Source: Planctomycetaceae bacterium
GTDB taxonomy: Bacteria > Planctomycetota > Planctomycetia > Pirellulales > Thermoguttaceae
Length of the DNA stretch: 28,320 nt
NCBI GenBank assembly: GCA_031267635.1
Contig: JAIRYX010000512.1
Coordinates: 1-28,320, forward strand
Reading direction: 5' to 3'
The notes under the pieces were generated by a model, which worked only from the letters and a program-made list of their open reading frames with translations, searched no databases and had not been told where the DNA came from. Positions 6,991-13,830 of the stretch are shown here, piece by piece. The number at the start of each line of letters is the position of its first letter. Position 1 is the first letter of the stretch. The translations under genes were made by a program, and so were the position numbers.

Positions 6991-8922
6991 TTAACGTACC
7001 TTTGGCGATAATTTGGGGGCTGCTTTTGACAATGCTCGTAATTGCTTTAACATCTCCTCAATGTTTTTATGCTCTTCGTCTGTGCCGGTAATGGTTAATA
7101 TGGTGGGATATTTCGAATTGTAAGCGGAAGAGAATGACACCGTTTTCTCGTTCACCGTTTTTTTAAGGATTTCGATCAAGGGTTGGATTGCTTGCGCCAA
7201 ATTGTCATTCTCTGGAAGCAGGTCGCCGATATCATAACCGACTAACTTTATGGAAGAATTCGCCGTTATCAGGGGAAGAGCAATACTTGTCCCCAATGGT
7301 ACAACCGTCGGTTTCGGTTGCTCTTTTTCTTTCCGTTGTTCCTTGGCTTCCTCTTGTTTCCTCTGCTCCTCGACTTGTTGTCTGGTTTCCTCGAGTTGCT
7401 TTTGGAGATTTTGGATTTCTTCGTTTAACTTTTGGAATTCTTCACGTTGTTTCTCGGCTACTTCTTTATTCAAGTTTTGAAATTCTTTGAGCAGAGTGTT
7501 CTTTAGGGAATTCTGGTAATTAGGGTTCAAAAAAAGCGGATTATGGGTATCCGGTTCCACTTGATTGGGTAAATTCGCAAATACTTGAGGTTGTTGCGGC
7601 AAAGGAGGCGTTCCAACAGTATTCGGAACAACAGAGAGCGGCTGCGATTGATTTAGCAACGGTTGGATTTTCGCCGCCGGCGGCTGTGTTGGTTGAGTAG
7701 AATAATATGGAGTTGGCGGCTGCTGAAATGTTACACTCGGCGTCGGTTGGTTCGGCTGCGGCTGAACTTTCTGTGGATTCACCGATGCAAAAGAATGCAA
7801 AGAACGCAGACACTCGTTGATTTTTTCCAGCGATTCACGAATGATTTGATGATTTTCTTCCGTCGTATAAAAAAGAATAAACATCTCACCAGAGGGTTTT
7901 AACCAGAGTAAACGCTCGGAAATACCGTTCACGCTGAGGTAATTTTCAAAAAATGGAAAAAAGTTTCCTAGATCCCGAAGCTGGTTAATTTCTCCAAGAA
8001 GATGACCTTTCAGCGTGTTTTCTGCTTTGACGGCATTACGTTTTTCAGAATGCAGCGAATTATTCGCATCAGTAGTAACTAGCTTACGGCTCTCTCTGAC
8101 ATTTGTGGCGTCCTTTACTGCCTGCGACCGTTCAGGAACGGGACGAAACACCATAACTTTTGCATCGGCAGGCACGTCAAGCAGCGTACCGTCAGCAAGC
8201 GTGATTTTGACAGTAATATCGCCGTCAAGCAGGAACGAACCATCAGGTTGTTTCACAACCGGCTTTATCGTTCCCGTGACAGTGCCTGTCCTCGTTACGT
8301 TGTCGGACGGAGGATTTTGCGGCGACTCGACAACCGGATGTCCCATTGCAGTTGCAAATCCTTCTTGAGGAGGTTGCGATACATCAGCAGTCAAATTGTT
8401 ACTAAGTACATGGCCCATAATATCGTCTTGAGGAGGAATATCTGACGTCACATCGACAATTGCTGTTTCTTTTACCGTTGCTGTTTCTTCTTGAAGAAAA
8501 GGATTTTGCGGCACAACACTTGGCCAAATATTCGAATCGACGGAAAAGAAATTTGTGTTGCCGTCAAAGATCGAAGATTGCCACGCCTTCTTCGTAAATT
8601 CCACCGCCGCAATCGGAATGCTTGCGTTGCCGTCAATAATGTCTGTAATAATTCCCGCCGTTTTCGTTGCGGGCGGGGTTTTCTTAGTTCTTGGCAAAAT
8701 GTCCAACTCGGTGGAAAAGAAATTAGAAGGTTGCACCACCTCTGTAGCTTCCGCCGCAATCGGAATGCTTGCGTTGCCGTCAATAATTTCCGTAATAACC
8801 CCCGCCGTTTCCGTTGCGGGCGGGATTTCCTTTTTTTCCTCCGCAAGAGAGAGCGGCAGGAACATTGCGGTCAGACATGTCAGCCCAAGCAGCGTCAAAA
8901 TTGTTTTCATTGTTGTTTTCAT
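6991..8922 (-). CDS. secreted Pro/Gln-rich coiled-coil protein with internal 49-residue duplication
   Basis: 643 residues; the ATG at 8922 is preceded by AAAGGG at 7 bp. The signal peptide ends near LSLAEEK (26-30). Two copies of a repeat follow (about 34-57 and 83-106), each containing PPAT.TAG.IT.IIDGNASIPIAA, then FFS. The middle has two beta/alpha segments: VTGTIKPVV..GDITVKI, then ENYLSVNGISERLLW with YTTEENHQIIRESLEKI. A Pro/Gln-rich linker leads to a charged coiled coil (about 470-540). The C-terminal segment ends in a PTILTITGTDEEHKNIEEML pattern, which recalls the short N-domains of secretins or STN-like modules; no pore-forming secretin core is present. Function unknown. It precedes ettA by 47 bp. 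Confidence 0.78.
   Translation of the reverse strand: MKTTMKTILTLLGLTCLTAMFLPLSLAEEKKEIPPATETAGVITEIIDGNASIPIAAEATEVVQPSNFFSTELDILPRTKKTPPATKTAGIITDIIDGNASIPIAAVEFTKKAWQSSIFDGNTNFFSVDSNIWPSVVPQNPFLQEETATVKETAIVDVTSDIPPQDDIMGHVLSNNLTADVSQPPQEGFATAMGHPVVESPQNPPSDNVTRTGTVTGTIKPVVKQPDGSFLLDGDITVKITLADGTLLDVPADAKVMVFRPVPERSQAVKDATNVRESRKLVTTDANNSLHSEKRNAVKAENTLKGHLLGEINQLRDLGNFFPFFENYLSVNGISERLLWLKPSGEMFILFYTTEENHQIIRESLEKINECLRSLHSFASVNPQKVQPQPNQPTPSVTFQQPPTPYYSTQPTQPPAAKIQPLLNQSQPLSVVPNTVGTPPLPQQPQVFANLPNQVEPDTHNPLFLNPNYQNSLKNTLLKEFQNLNKEVAEKQREEFQKLNEEIQNLQKQLEETRQQVEEQRKQEEAKEQRKEKEQPKPTVVPLGTSIALPLITANSSIKLVGYDIGDLLPENDNLAQAIQPLIEILKKTVNEKTVSFSSAYNSKYPTILTITGTDEEHKNIEEMLKQLRALSKAAPKLSPKVR
8604..8824 (-). 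repeat. two-copy 147-bp in-gene tandem duplication
   Basis: Bases 8604-8677 and 8751-8824 are 74-bp near-identical copies (shared core CCGCCGCAATCGGAATGCTT), offset by 147 bp or exactly 49 codons. The differences are single-base changes, several of them silent, so the duplication is recent to moderately old and has kept the frame. Confidence 0.85.
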
Positions 8923-9149
8923 AGCAAATCCCTTTCATCAATGAAAGATTAGAGGGTCGCGCAGGATCGCGAGAGGCGTTCCTGTGGACGACTTTTTTTA
9001 ATTTTCGGCGGTTATTGACAAGAACCGCACTGCACGATGGCAATTTTAATAGATTGCCCCTATCCACACAAGAGCATTTTCAACATAAAATGCCTGAAAA
9101 AGACTTTTTGGGGACTCTTGAGGATTCTTGGGACAGAGTGAAATGATTC

Positions 9150-9168
9150 GTGGCAAGTTACTTGCCAC
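9150..9168. repeat. 19-bp palindrome GTGGCAAGT-T-ACTTGCCAC
   Basis: Perfect 9-bp arms around one base. It sits inside a larger imperfect inverted region in which GACTTTTTGGGGAC (from about 9099) faces GGGACTTGAGG-type sequence on the other strand. It may be part of a mobile repeat or an operator; no U-tract follows. Confidence 0.6.
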
Positions 9169-9290
9169 TCGCTACTTATCTCATCCCTCAAGTCCCAAAA
9201 GTCTCTCGTGTCCCCAAATGTTTCTCCCAATTATAAGGGACAACAGGGACATTTAGGACTCAAGGGAGAAATTTTTGTATCATTAAAGTT

Positions 9291-9366
9291 GTAACTATTC
9301 AGTCGCTCAAATCAAATAAATCCGCATGGCAACTGTAGAGTTATCCGAACGGCTTGACTATTGAAG
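9291..9366 (+). repeat. family A copy 2 plus one 26-bp unit
   Basis: GTAACTATTCAGTCGCTCAA begins at 9291; the right end is degenerate (TAGAGTTAT at 9336-9344). It runs directly into TTATCCGAACGGCTTGACTA..., the same 26-bp unit found in four tandem copies at 22467-22570, and then into CCCTTACTTTATCA as at 22571. Confidence 0.8.
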
Positions 9367-9384
9367 CCCTTACTTTATCAATTT

Positions 9385-9474
9385 GGGGAGCTTCTAAAAA
9401 ACTCACTTTCAACAAATTCTACCATTGAAAAATAAGGACTTGCTGATGTTGGGAAGAGGTTTTTAGAAGTTCCC
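9385..9474. repeat. 90-bp inverted-end repeat, family B, copy 2
   Basis: Left end GGGGAGCTTCTAAAAA (9385-9400), right end GTTTTTAGAAGTTCCC (9459-9474). The interior TTTCAACAAATT and CATTGAAAAATAAGGACTT match the copy at 2270-2358. Confidence 0.8.
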
Positions 9475-9583
9475 TTTTATCGATTTACCGAAAAATATCA
9501 CTATCGCCGCCCTTATGTACTGATGGTGCATAGCATGAGTTATTCCCAAATTGAAACAAAATCGGCATTTTTTAATTTATTTA

Positions 9584-9613
9584 TTGACTTATCCGTAGAA
9601 TAGGAATTATACT
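9584..9613 (+). promoter_or_regulatory. candidate promoter of the 9710 gene
   Basis: TTGACT (9584-9589), 18 bp, TATACT (9608-9613), about 95 bp before the ATG at 9710. A plausible sigma-70-like match; not tested. Confidence 0.42.
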
Positions 9614-9709
9614 TGAAATTGGTCGTTTGTGAGTATAGGCAAACCGCTTGCCCAAAATGATGAGCAAAAAAACTGTGGATTCTGACCACTTCTCTTGAGG
9701 AAAATTGAT

Positions 9710-10912
9710 ATGAATATCAAAACTGTTTTTGAAATACAATGCTTTTTGAAATACGCACGCATTTTCAGTTGTGTAGCAATTCTTGTTTTCGGCGGGATAT
9801 TTTTTTGCCAAAATTGGATACAAGCTCAAGAACATACGAGAGATCTGGCTCCGGGCGTGATGAAAACAATTAAGCCGGACGTCCAAATCCTTGAAACCAG
9901 AGACGATTATGTTGATCCGATTGACCTTGCTTCAAAAGTGATTGACAACGATCTGGAAATTTTCGCAACATTGGGAACACGTGATGTTTTTGAGGTGACG
10001 GCTACGGGCGACGAATACGATTGGGCGAAAGAATTTCCCCAAGACGCTAAGCGTTTTCTCTATGATGATAACGCAAAAGAAAAACTTCATAACAAATACG
10101 AGAAAAATACATCAATCACTTGTCTTGAATTTCAATTTAAGATTCCACGAATTATTGTTGTCGATTTGCCCAAAGACGGAAAAATCATCAAAACCCCCGT
10201 TCTTTACTTGATTTACAACGTGACGAATAAAAAATGGTCGAAAAAAATGTTGGATCAATTGAAAACTTTGCAACAAAATTCCGATCCGCCAGCATTTCAT
10301 GTTACGAGCGAGCAAATTGAAAAGATGAAACAAGTTCATTTGGGAAAAATTTCGAGAGGGGATTTACCGGATTTAGGCGTCGACTTTGGTTCATCAATCA
10401 AAACGAAAGAAATTTCTCCCGCAGTTTTTGAAATGATCCCTGACGAAGCGGAGTTTTCTTTCATACCGCAGTTTGTTTTGGCAACAAATCAATTGGAATT
10501 TTCCAAAAAGAATAATTACACGACGCAATATTACAAACTCGATCAAATTATTCCTCTTGCTATTCCTAAAATTATTGAGCAAGAAGACCCCAATCGTGAG
10601 TTTGAAACGACTGTAACAATGACAGACAAAAAAATCACATCGGGCGAAACTGTTTGGGGAATCGCAATGTGGTCAGGTATTCCTCCGGAAATCAAAAACT
10701 TTTCGATTCTCATTTCGGGACTTTCCAATGCATACAAGTGGACGCATGATGAGCCGTCGCAGCAACAAGGTGTTGTCGGAACAGGATATACGATGACTCG
10801 TAAAACATTGAAACTTAATTTTTGGATGCCGGGCGATGCGGCGCATTTTCTTCAGCGAGAAATTCAACTCGACACGAAAGCCCCCGTTGACCACGAATGG
10901 ATTTACCGTTAG
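9710..10912 (+). CDS. exported protein of unknown function
   Basis: 400 residues from the ATG at 9710, which has GAGGAAA 9 bp upstream; a TTG start at 9695 would include that site in the gene and is rejected. An N-terminal hydrophobic segment (about 19-34) ending at QAQEH looks like a signal peptide. The body has no cysteine motif and no catalytic signature I recognise. Segments such as ITCLEFQFKIPRIIVVDLP and PVLYLIYNVTN suggest beta-sandwich domains, and GETVWGIAMWSGIPPEIKNFSILISGLSNAYKW near the C-terminus is well structured. The composition (many Lys, Asp, Thr) and lack of a second membrane helix suggest a soluble periplasmic protein. Proteins of this style are common and uncharacterised in planctomycetes. 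rpmA follows 119 bp later but seems to have its own promoter. Confidence 0.78.
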   Translation: MNIKTVFEIQCFLKYARIFSCVAILVFGGIFFCQNWIQAQEHTRDLAPGVMKTIKPDVQILETRDDYVDPIDLASKVIDNDLEIFATLGTRDVFEVTATGDEYDWAKEFPQDAKRFLYDDNAKEKLHNKYEKNTSITCLEFQFKIPRIIVVDLPKDGKIIKTPVLYLIYNVTNKKWSKKMLDQLKTLQQNSDPPAFHVTSEQIEKMKQVHLGKISRGDLPDLGVDFGSSIKTKEISPAVFEMIPDEAEFSFIPQFVLATNQLEFSKKNNYTTQYYKLDQIIPLAIPKIIEQEDPNREFETTVTMTDKKITSGETVWGIAMWSGIPPEIKNFSILISGLSNAYKWTHDEPSQQQGVVGTGYTMTRKTLKLNFWMPGDAAHFLQREIQLDTKAPVDHEWIYR

Positions 10913-10922
10913 AATAATAAAC

Positions 10923-10951
10923 TTGTTAATTGTGTTGATACGTTTTAGAAT
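10923..10951 (+). promoter_or_regulatory. candidate promoter of rpmA
   Basis: TTGTTA (10923-10928), 17 bp, TAGAAT (10946-10951). Transcription would start near 10958, giving a leader of about 75 bases. Confidence 0.45.
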
Positions 10952-11031
10952 GTTCAATACAAAAAACAAATGAAACGTTTTTGACATAACATAAACGGAA
11001 TCAAACAGTTAAGAAAAAATACGAGGTTCAA

Positions 11032-11301
11032 ATGGCTCATAAAAAAGGTCAAGGTTCCAGCCGTAACGGACGCGATTCTAACGGACAGCGGCGCGGAGTG
11101 AAAAAATATGGCGGCGAACGGGTGATTCCCGGTAATATTATTGTGCGTCAGGTCGGAACAAAGTTTCACGCGGGCAAAGGCGTTGGTGTTGGTTCAGATT
11201 TTACGCTTTTCGCCCTGACAGAAGGTTATGTTCAATTTGATCGAAACGGTCGGCGCGTCAATATTGTTGATATTGATCCCAACAAAATAAGCGTGAATTA
11301 A
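11032..11301 (+). CDS. rpmA: 50S ribosomal protein bL27
   Basis: 89 residues, full length. The sequence MAHKKGQGSSRNGRDSN, then GVKKYGGERVIPGNIIVRQ and TKFHAGKGVGVGSDFTLFAL is a textbook bL27; the flexible N-terminus reaches the peptidyl transferase centre. It begins directly at the mature N-terminus, without the cleaved extension of Firmicutes. GAGG lies 5-8 bp before the ATG. In most bacteria rpmA follows rplU (bL21) and precedes obg; neither neighbour is present, and a terminator follows, so rpmA is monocistronic here. Confidence 0.97.
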   Translation: MAHKKGQGSSRNGRDSNGQRRGVKKYGGERVIPGNIIVRQVGTKFHAGKGVGVGSDFTLFALTEGYVQFDRNGRRVNIVDIDPNKISVN

Positions 11302-11348
11302 AATTTTGACTTTTCAAAATTATCAATAACTCATGAACTATCCGAATT

Positions 11349-11390
11349 ATATAAACAATTCCATATAACGGAATTGTTTATATTTAAGTT
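11349..11390 (+). terminator. terminator downstream of rpmA
   Basis: ATATAAACAATTCC (11349-11362) and GGAATTGTTTATAT (11370-11383) form a perfect 14-bp stem with a 7-base loop, followed by TTAAGTTTGTTT. It lies 48 bp after the stop codon. Confidence 0.7.
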
Positions 11391-11525
11391 TGTTTGTGAA
11401 AATTTACGATAGATTATGGAGAGTGTTGACTTATTTTATGATAATTTATAAAAAATTCTAAAAAAATAATTTTCATAAATGCCTTACTTTTTAATATTGT
11501 GTATTTTTAGGAAAGGATATTTTTA

Positions 11526-11627
11526 ATGATTGTGCCTGAATTTTTCGATACCCCAAAATTCCTAAATGTCATGTCTGTTTTTACCTCCTTGCTGATTTAC
11601 CGAAATGTTTTTTCCTCCCTCGATTGA
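11526..11627 (+). CDS. possible 33-residue small protein or leader peptide
   Basis: ATG at 11526 with AAAGGA 8 bp upstream (within AGGAAAGGAT), reading MIVPEFFDTPKF...YRNVFSSLD and stopping with TGA at 11625. The ribosome binding site is better than that of the 11686 gene 58 bp downstream. No similarity recognised, and chance occurrence in AT-rich DNA cannot be excluded. Confidence 0.28.
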   Translation: MIVPEFFDTPKFLNVMSVFTSLLIYRNVFSSLD

Positions 11628-11685
11628 CAGATAAACGATAACTAACTGAACTTTTTAATTGCATGCAAAATGTTTGGTTATAATT

Positions 11686-12993
11686 ATGAAAAAACTTTTT
11701 CTTTATTTGAGCTATCAATTGATTTTCTCTTCGTTTATGATATGCCAAGCCAATGAATTGCCTGATGGAGTGGACTTATATATAGAGGCAGTTCGGAATC
11801 GTGGAGTAAATCATACCCTTCTTCGTTCTATTTCTTACGAAGCTGATCAAATAAATCGTTTACCTATTTTATCGGAGGATGAAATTGAAGAAATCGCTAC
11901 AAAACGAGAGGCGCTTGTTCGTGAGGCGATGAAAAATAATCCTAAGGGGCATCTGTGGATTAAAGGAATACGTGAAGCTACCAGAAAACACTATATGCAA
12001 AAAGAGGTGTGTTCACGACTTGTTGTTAAATACAAAGCTACAAGTTCATTGAAAAAATTGTTTTCACTTCAAGTGGGGCAAAAAGTTTCAGATACCTCAA
12101 AATGGGCGCCAGAAACAATAATTATCGAAGATAATACGATTGGTAAAAAGGGTAACGTATCAACAGGTGTTGTCTGGTTTCCACAAAATCGTTCTGCACG
12201 TGTTGGTGAACCACTAGCATACATGGAACCATTGATAAATTTTGGCAGACTTCGAGGTCAAGTTGTCCCATATGTTGAAGCGATGCTTTTTCAAGATACA
12301 AATATAGAAAAATATGAATTTTCAAAAACAAATATAGAAAAATTTAAGAGTGAAAGACAAAAACAAATCAAGTCGGGTAAAACCAATCCTTTGCAAACCA
12401 TTGGAATCGTATCGTATGATAACAATTCAGAAGCATTTGTAGTTGAAAGTTCCGTTGGAAAAATAGTGATGGAAAGATATTGGATTGATGCTTCTCGTGG
12501 CTATATATGTCCACTTGTTCAGTATTATGATGAGAATGGAAAGCGTCTCTCCGAATATAAAGCAAGTAAATATTTTTTACATGAAAAATCGGGACTATGG
12601 TTTCCATCTGTTTATACAGAAATAACTCTTGATAAAATGAAAAAAGAGCAACATAAGGAATATCATATTGATTTTTCGCTTTTGGATGTGAATTTTCAAG
12701 TTACGGATGATGATTTTTTTGTCCAATTACCAGAATCAGTCGAGGTAATTGACACTCGAAGTAAAGGAAAGACGCTAAAGTATAAAACGTTGAATACTGG
12801 TATTTTTTCATTAGGAAAAAACGGGTTAAATTTAGAAAAAAAAGATTGGTTACATTTAGAAGGATTGCCCTCTCCTAAAAGATCTAAATATTTTTATTTA
12901 CGTATGTTTTTGATATGTGTAGGTTTACTAATAATTATCTGGAGCGTTTGTGTTAAATTACGAAAACATTGTTATAAAAATAATATCTTATGA
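11686..12993 (+). CDS. secreted protein with C-terminal membrane anchor, paralogue-like to 730-1824
   Basis: 435 residues from the ATG at 11686, where a signal peptide starts (MKKLFLYLSYQLIFSSF, then CQANE); a TTG start at 11659 would only add an unlikely extension. There is no clear ribosome binding site. A C-terminal helix (YLRMFLICVGLLIIIWSVCV) with a basic tail anchors it. The middle has a beta-rich domain with YWIDASRGYICP, SGLWFPSVYTE and FVQLPESVEVID, which align in order with the corresponding landmarks of the 730-1824 protein. NIEKYEFSKTNIEKFKSE (about 215-233) is a short internal repeat. The fold may resemble LolA-type lipoprotein carriers (inference). Function unknown. Confidence 0.78.
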   Translation: MKKLFLYLSYQLIFSSFMICQANELPDGVDLYIEAVRNRGVNHTLLRSISYEADQINRLPILSEDEIEEIATKREALVREAMKNNPKGHLWIKGIREATRKHYMQKEVCSRLVVKYKATSSLKKLFSLQVGQKVSDTSKWAPETIIIEDNTIGKKGNVSTGVVWFPQNRSARVGEPLAYMEPLINFGRLRGQVVPYVEAMLFQDTNIEKYEFSKTNIEKFKSERQKQIKSGKTNPLQTIGIVSYDNNSEAFVVESSVGKIVMERYWIDASRGYICPLVQYYDENGKRLSEYKASKYFLHEKSGLWFPSVYTEITLDKMKKEQHKEYHIDFSLLDVNFQVTDDDFFVQLPESVEVIDTRSKGKTLKYKTLNTGIFSLGKNGLNLEKKDWLHLEGLPSPKRSKYFYLRMFLICVGLLIIIWSVCVKLRKHCYKNNIL

Positions 12994-13161
12994 AATATAA
13001 CTGAATTGGATTGATCGAGAAACTTGGGTGGATATAATAAGGTATAAACGTTTGTTTTATGCCTCCAAAATTTAGAGTTGATTGTTGAGAACGCTGATTG
13101 ATATATAAGTTAGTTTCTCAAATTATTTGATACGCTCTCAAACAACACGCGGATTGTTCTG

Positions 13162-13662
13162 ATGCGATTATTGCAAATGACAACAAGAAAACGATTGATC
13201 AGCCAATTGCTGTTGGTTGTGCTTTCGCCTGTTCTTGTTGCGTCGCAGTTTTCGCTTTGTTTTTGTTCGGATGGTTATGGGATTTGCACGGACTGCCGTG
13301 ATTTTGAAAACCATATCAATGGTTTCGTGCCGCAAAATGACTCTTCGCTAAAAAACGCTTGCGGCTGTTGCCATAAAAATATTGAAATTGAAAATACATC
13401 TGTTCTGACTCAACAAAACATTGATGAAAATTGCGAGACAGGGTGTACTTGCGTAAACATTGGCGTTTCTCTTGCGTCGGTAAACAGTGTATTGAATGAA
13501 AAAGAACAAATAAACAAAGTTTTGTTGTTTCCACAAATTCTTTCGTCTGTTGTTCTTCCTTTTCAAACAATAGCGCCGAACTTTACGGCATTTTCTAACA
13601 ATGAGCCAACGTGTCGGCTATCGGTACGTTTGCATCTTCTTCACTCTGTTCTCCTGATTTGA
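13162..13662 (+). CDS. exported Cys-rich protein, possibly metal binding
   Basis: 166 residues. The N-terminus (about 8-31) is a signal peptide. After it comes a dense Cys region: CFC (33-35), CTDC (42-45), CGCCH (67-71) and CETGCTC (91-97), with one more Cys near the C-terminus. Such clusters suggest binding of a soft metal ion or extensive disulfides. The start could also be the ATG at 13177; neither has a strong ribosome binding site. It lies 168 bp before a CusB-type adaptor on the same strand, so a role in metal (copper- or zinc-like) handling is plausible, perhaps playing the part that CusF plays in enteric bacteria; there is no CusF-like sequence. The C-terminal 60 residues are hydrophobic-rich but not a clear helix. 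Confidence 0.68.
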   Translation: MRLLQMTTRKRLISQLLLVVLSPVLVASQFSLCFCSDGYGICTDCRDFENHINGFVPQNDSSLKNACGCCHKNIEIENTSVLTQQNIDENCETGCTCVNIGVSLASVNSVLNEKEQINKVLLFPQILSSVVLPFQTIAPNFTAFSNNEPTCRLSVRLHLLHSVLLI

Positions 13663-13682
13663 TAAAAATAGAAAACTGCAAA

Positions 13683-13704
13683 ATATTCTAAACACATAGA
13701 ATAT
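13683..13704. promoter_or_regulatory. dyad ATATTCTA-6-TAGAATAT
   Basis: Perfect 8-bp arms (13683-13690, 13697-13704), 20 bp after the Cys-rich gene. With no U-tract it looks more like a regulator site than a terminator; it lies upstream of the adaptor gene. Confidence 0.4.
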
Positions 13705-13796
13705 CAGAGAAAATTATTCTGCGACGCTCTGCGTTGTCTGTAGTTAAAAAAATATTATTAAAGCGGGTAGAAAAGTCTAATATTATTGAAACATAC

Positions 13797-13812
13797 TGCG
13801 TCATTAGACGCA
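13797..13812. promoter_or_regulatory. dyad TGCGTC-ATTA-GACGCA just before the adaptor ribosome binding site
   Basis: 6-bp perfect arms 8 bp upstream of AGGAG (13820-13824), which serves the ATG at 13831. Its position suits an operator or an mRNA hairpin that affects translation of the adaptor gene. Confidence 0.45.
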
Positions 13813-13830
13813 TTACGATAGGAGTTTATT

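Larger units (their letters stand above)
8923..9709. other. intergenic region between divergent genes, rich in repeats and dyads
   Basis: No gene is supported. Upstream of the 8922 start lies a dyad GCGGTT-9-AACCGC (9008-9028). At 9098-9230 are imperfect inverted copies of a GGGGAC/CTTGAGG motif and a 19-bp palindrome (9150-9168). Family A (9291-9344), one 26-bp unit (9341-9366) and family B (9385-9474) follow. TTTACCGAAAAATATCACTA near 9484 recurs at 25678. The promoter for the 9710 gene closes the interval. Confidence 0.65.
11302..11685. other. intergenic region after rpmA: terminator and a possible small gene
   Basis: Holds the rpmA terminator (11349-11390), an AT-rich stretch with TTGACT at 11426, and a 33-codon frame (11526-11627) with a ribosome binding site. 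TTGACA at 11624 could be a -35 box for the 11686 gene, but no good -10 box follows. Confidence 0.5.
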
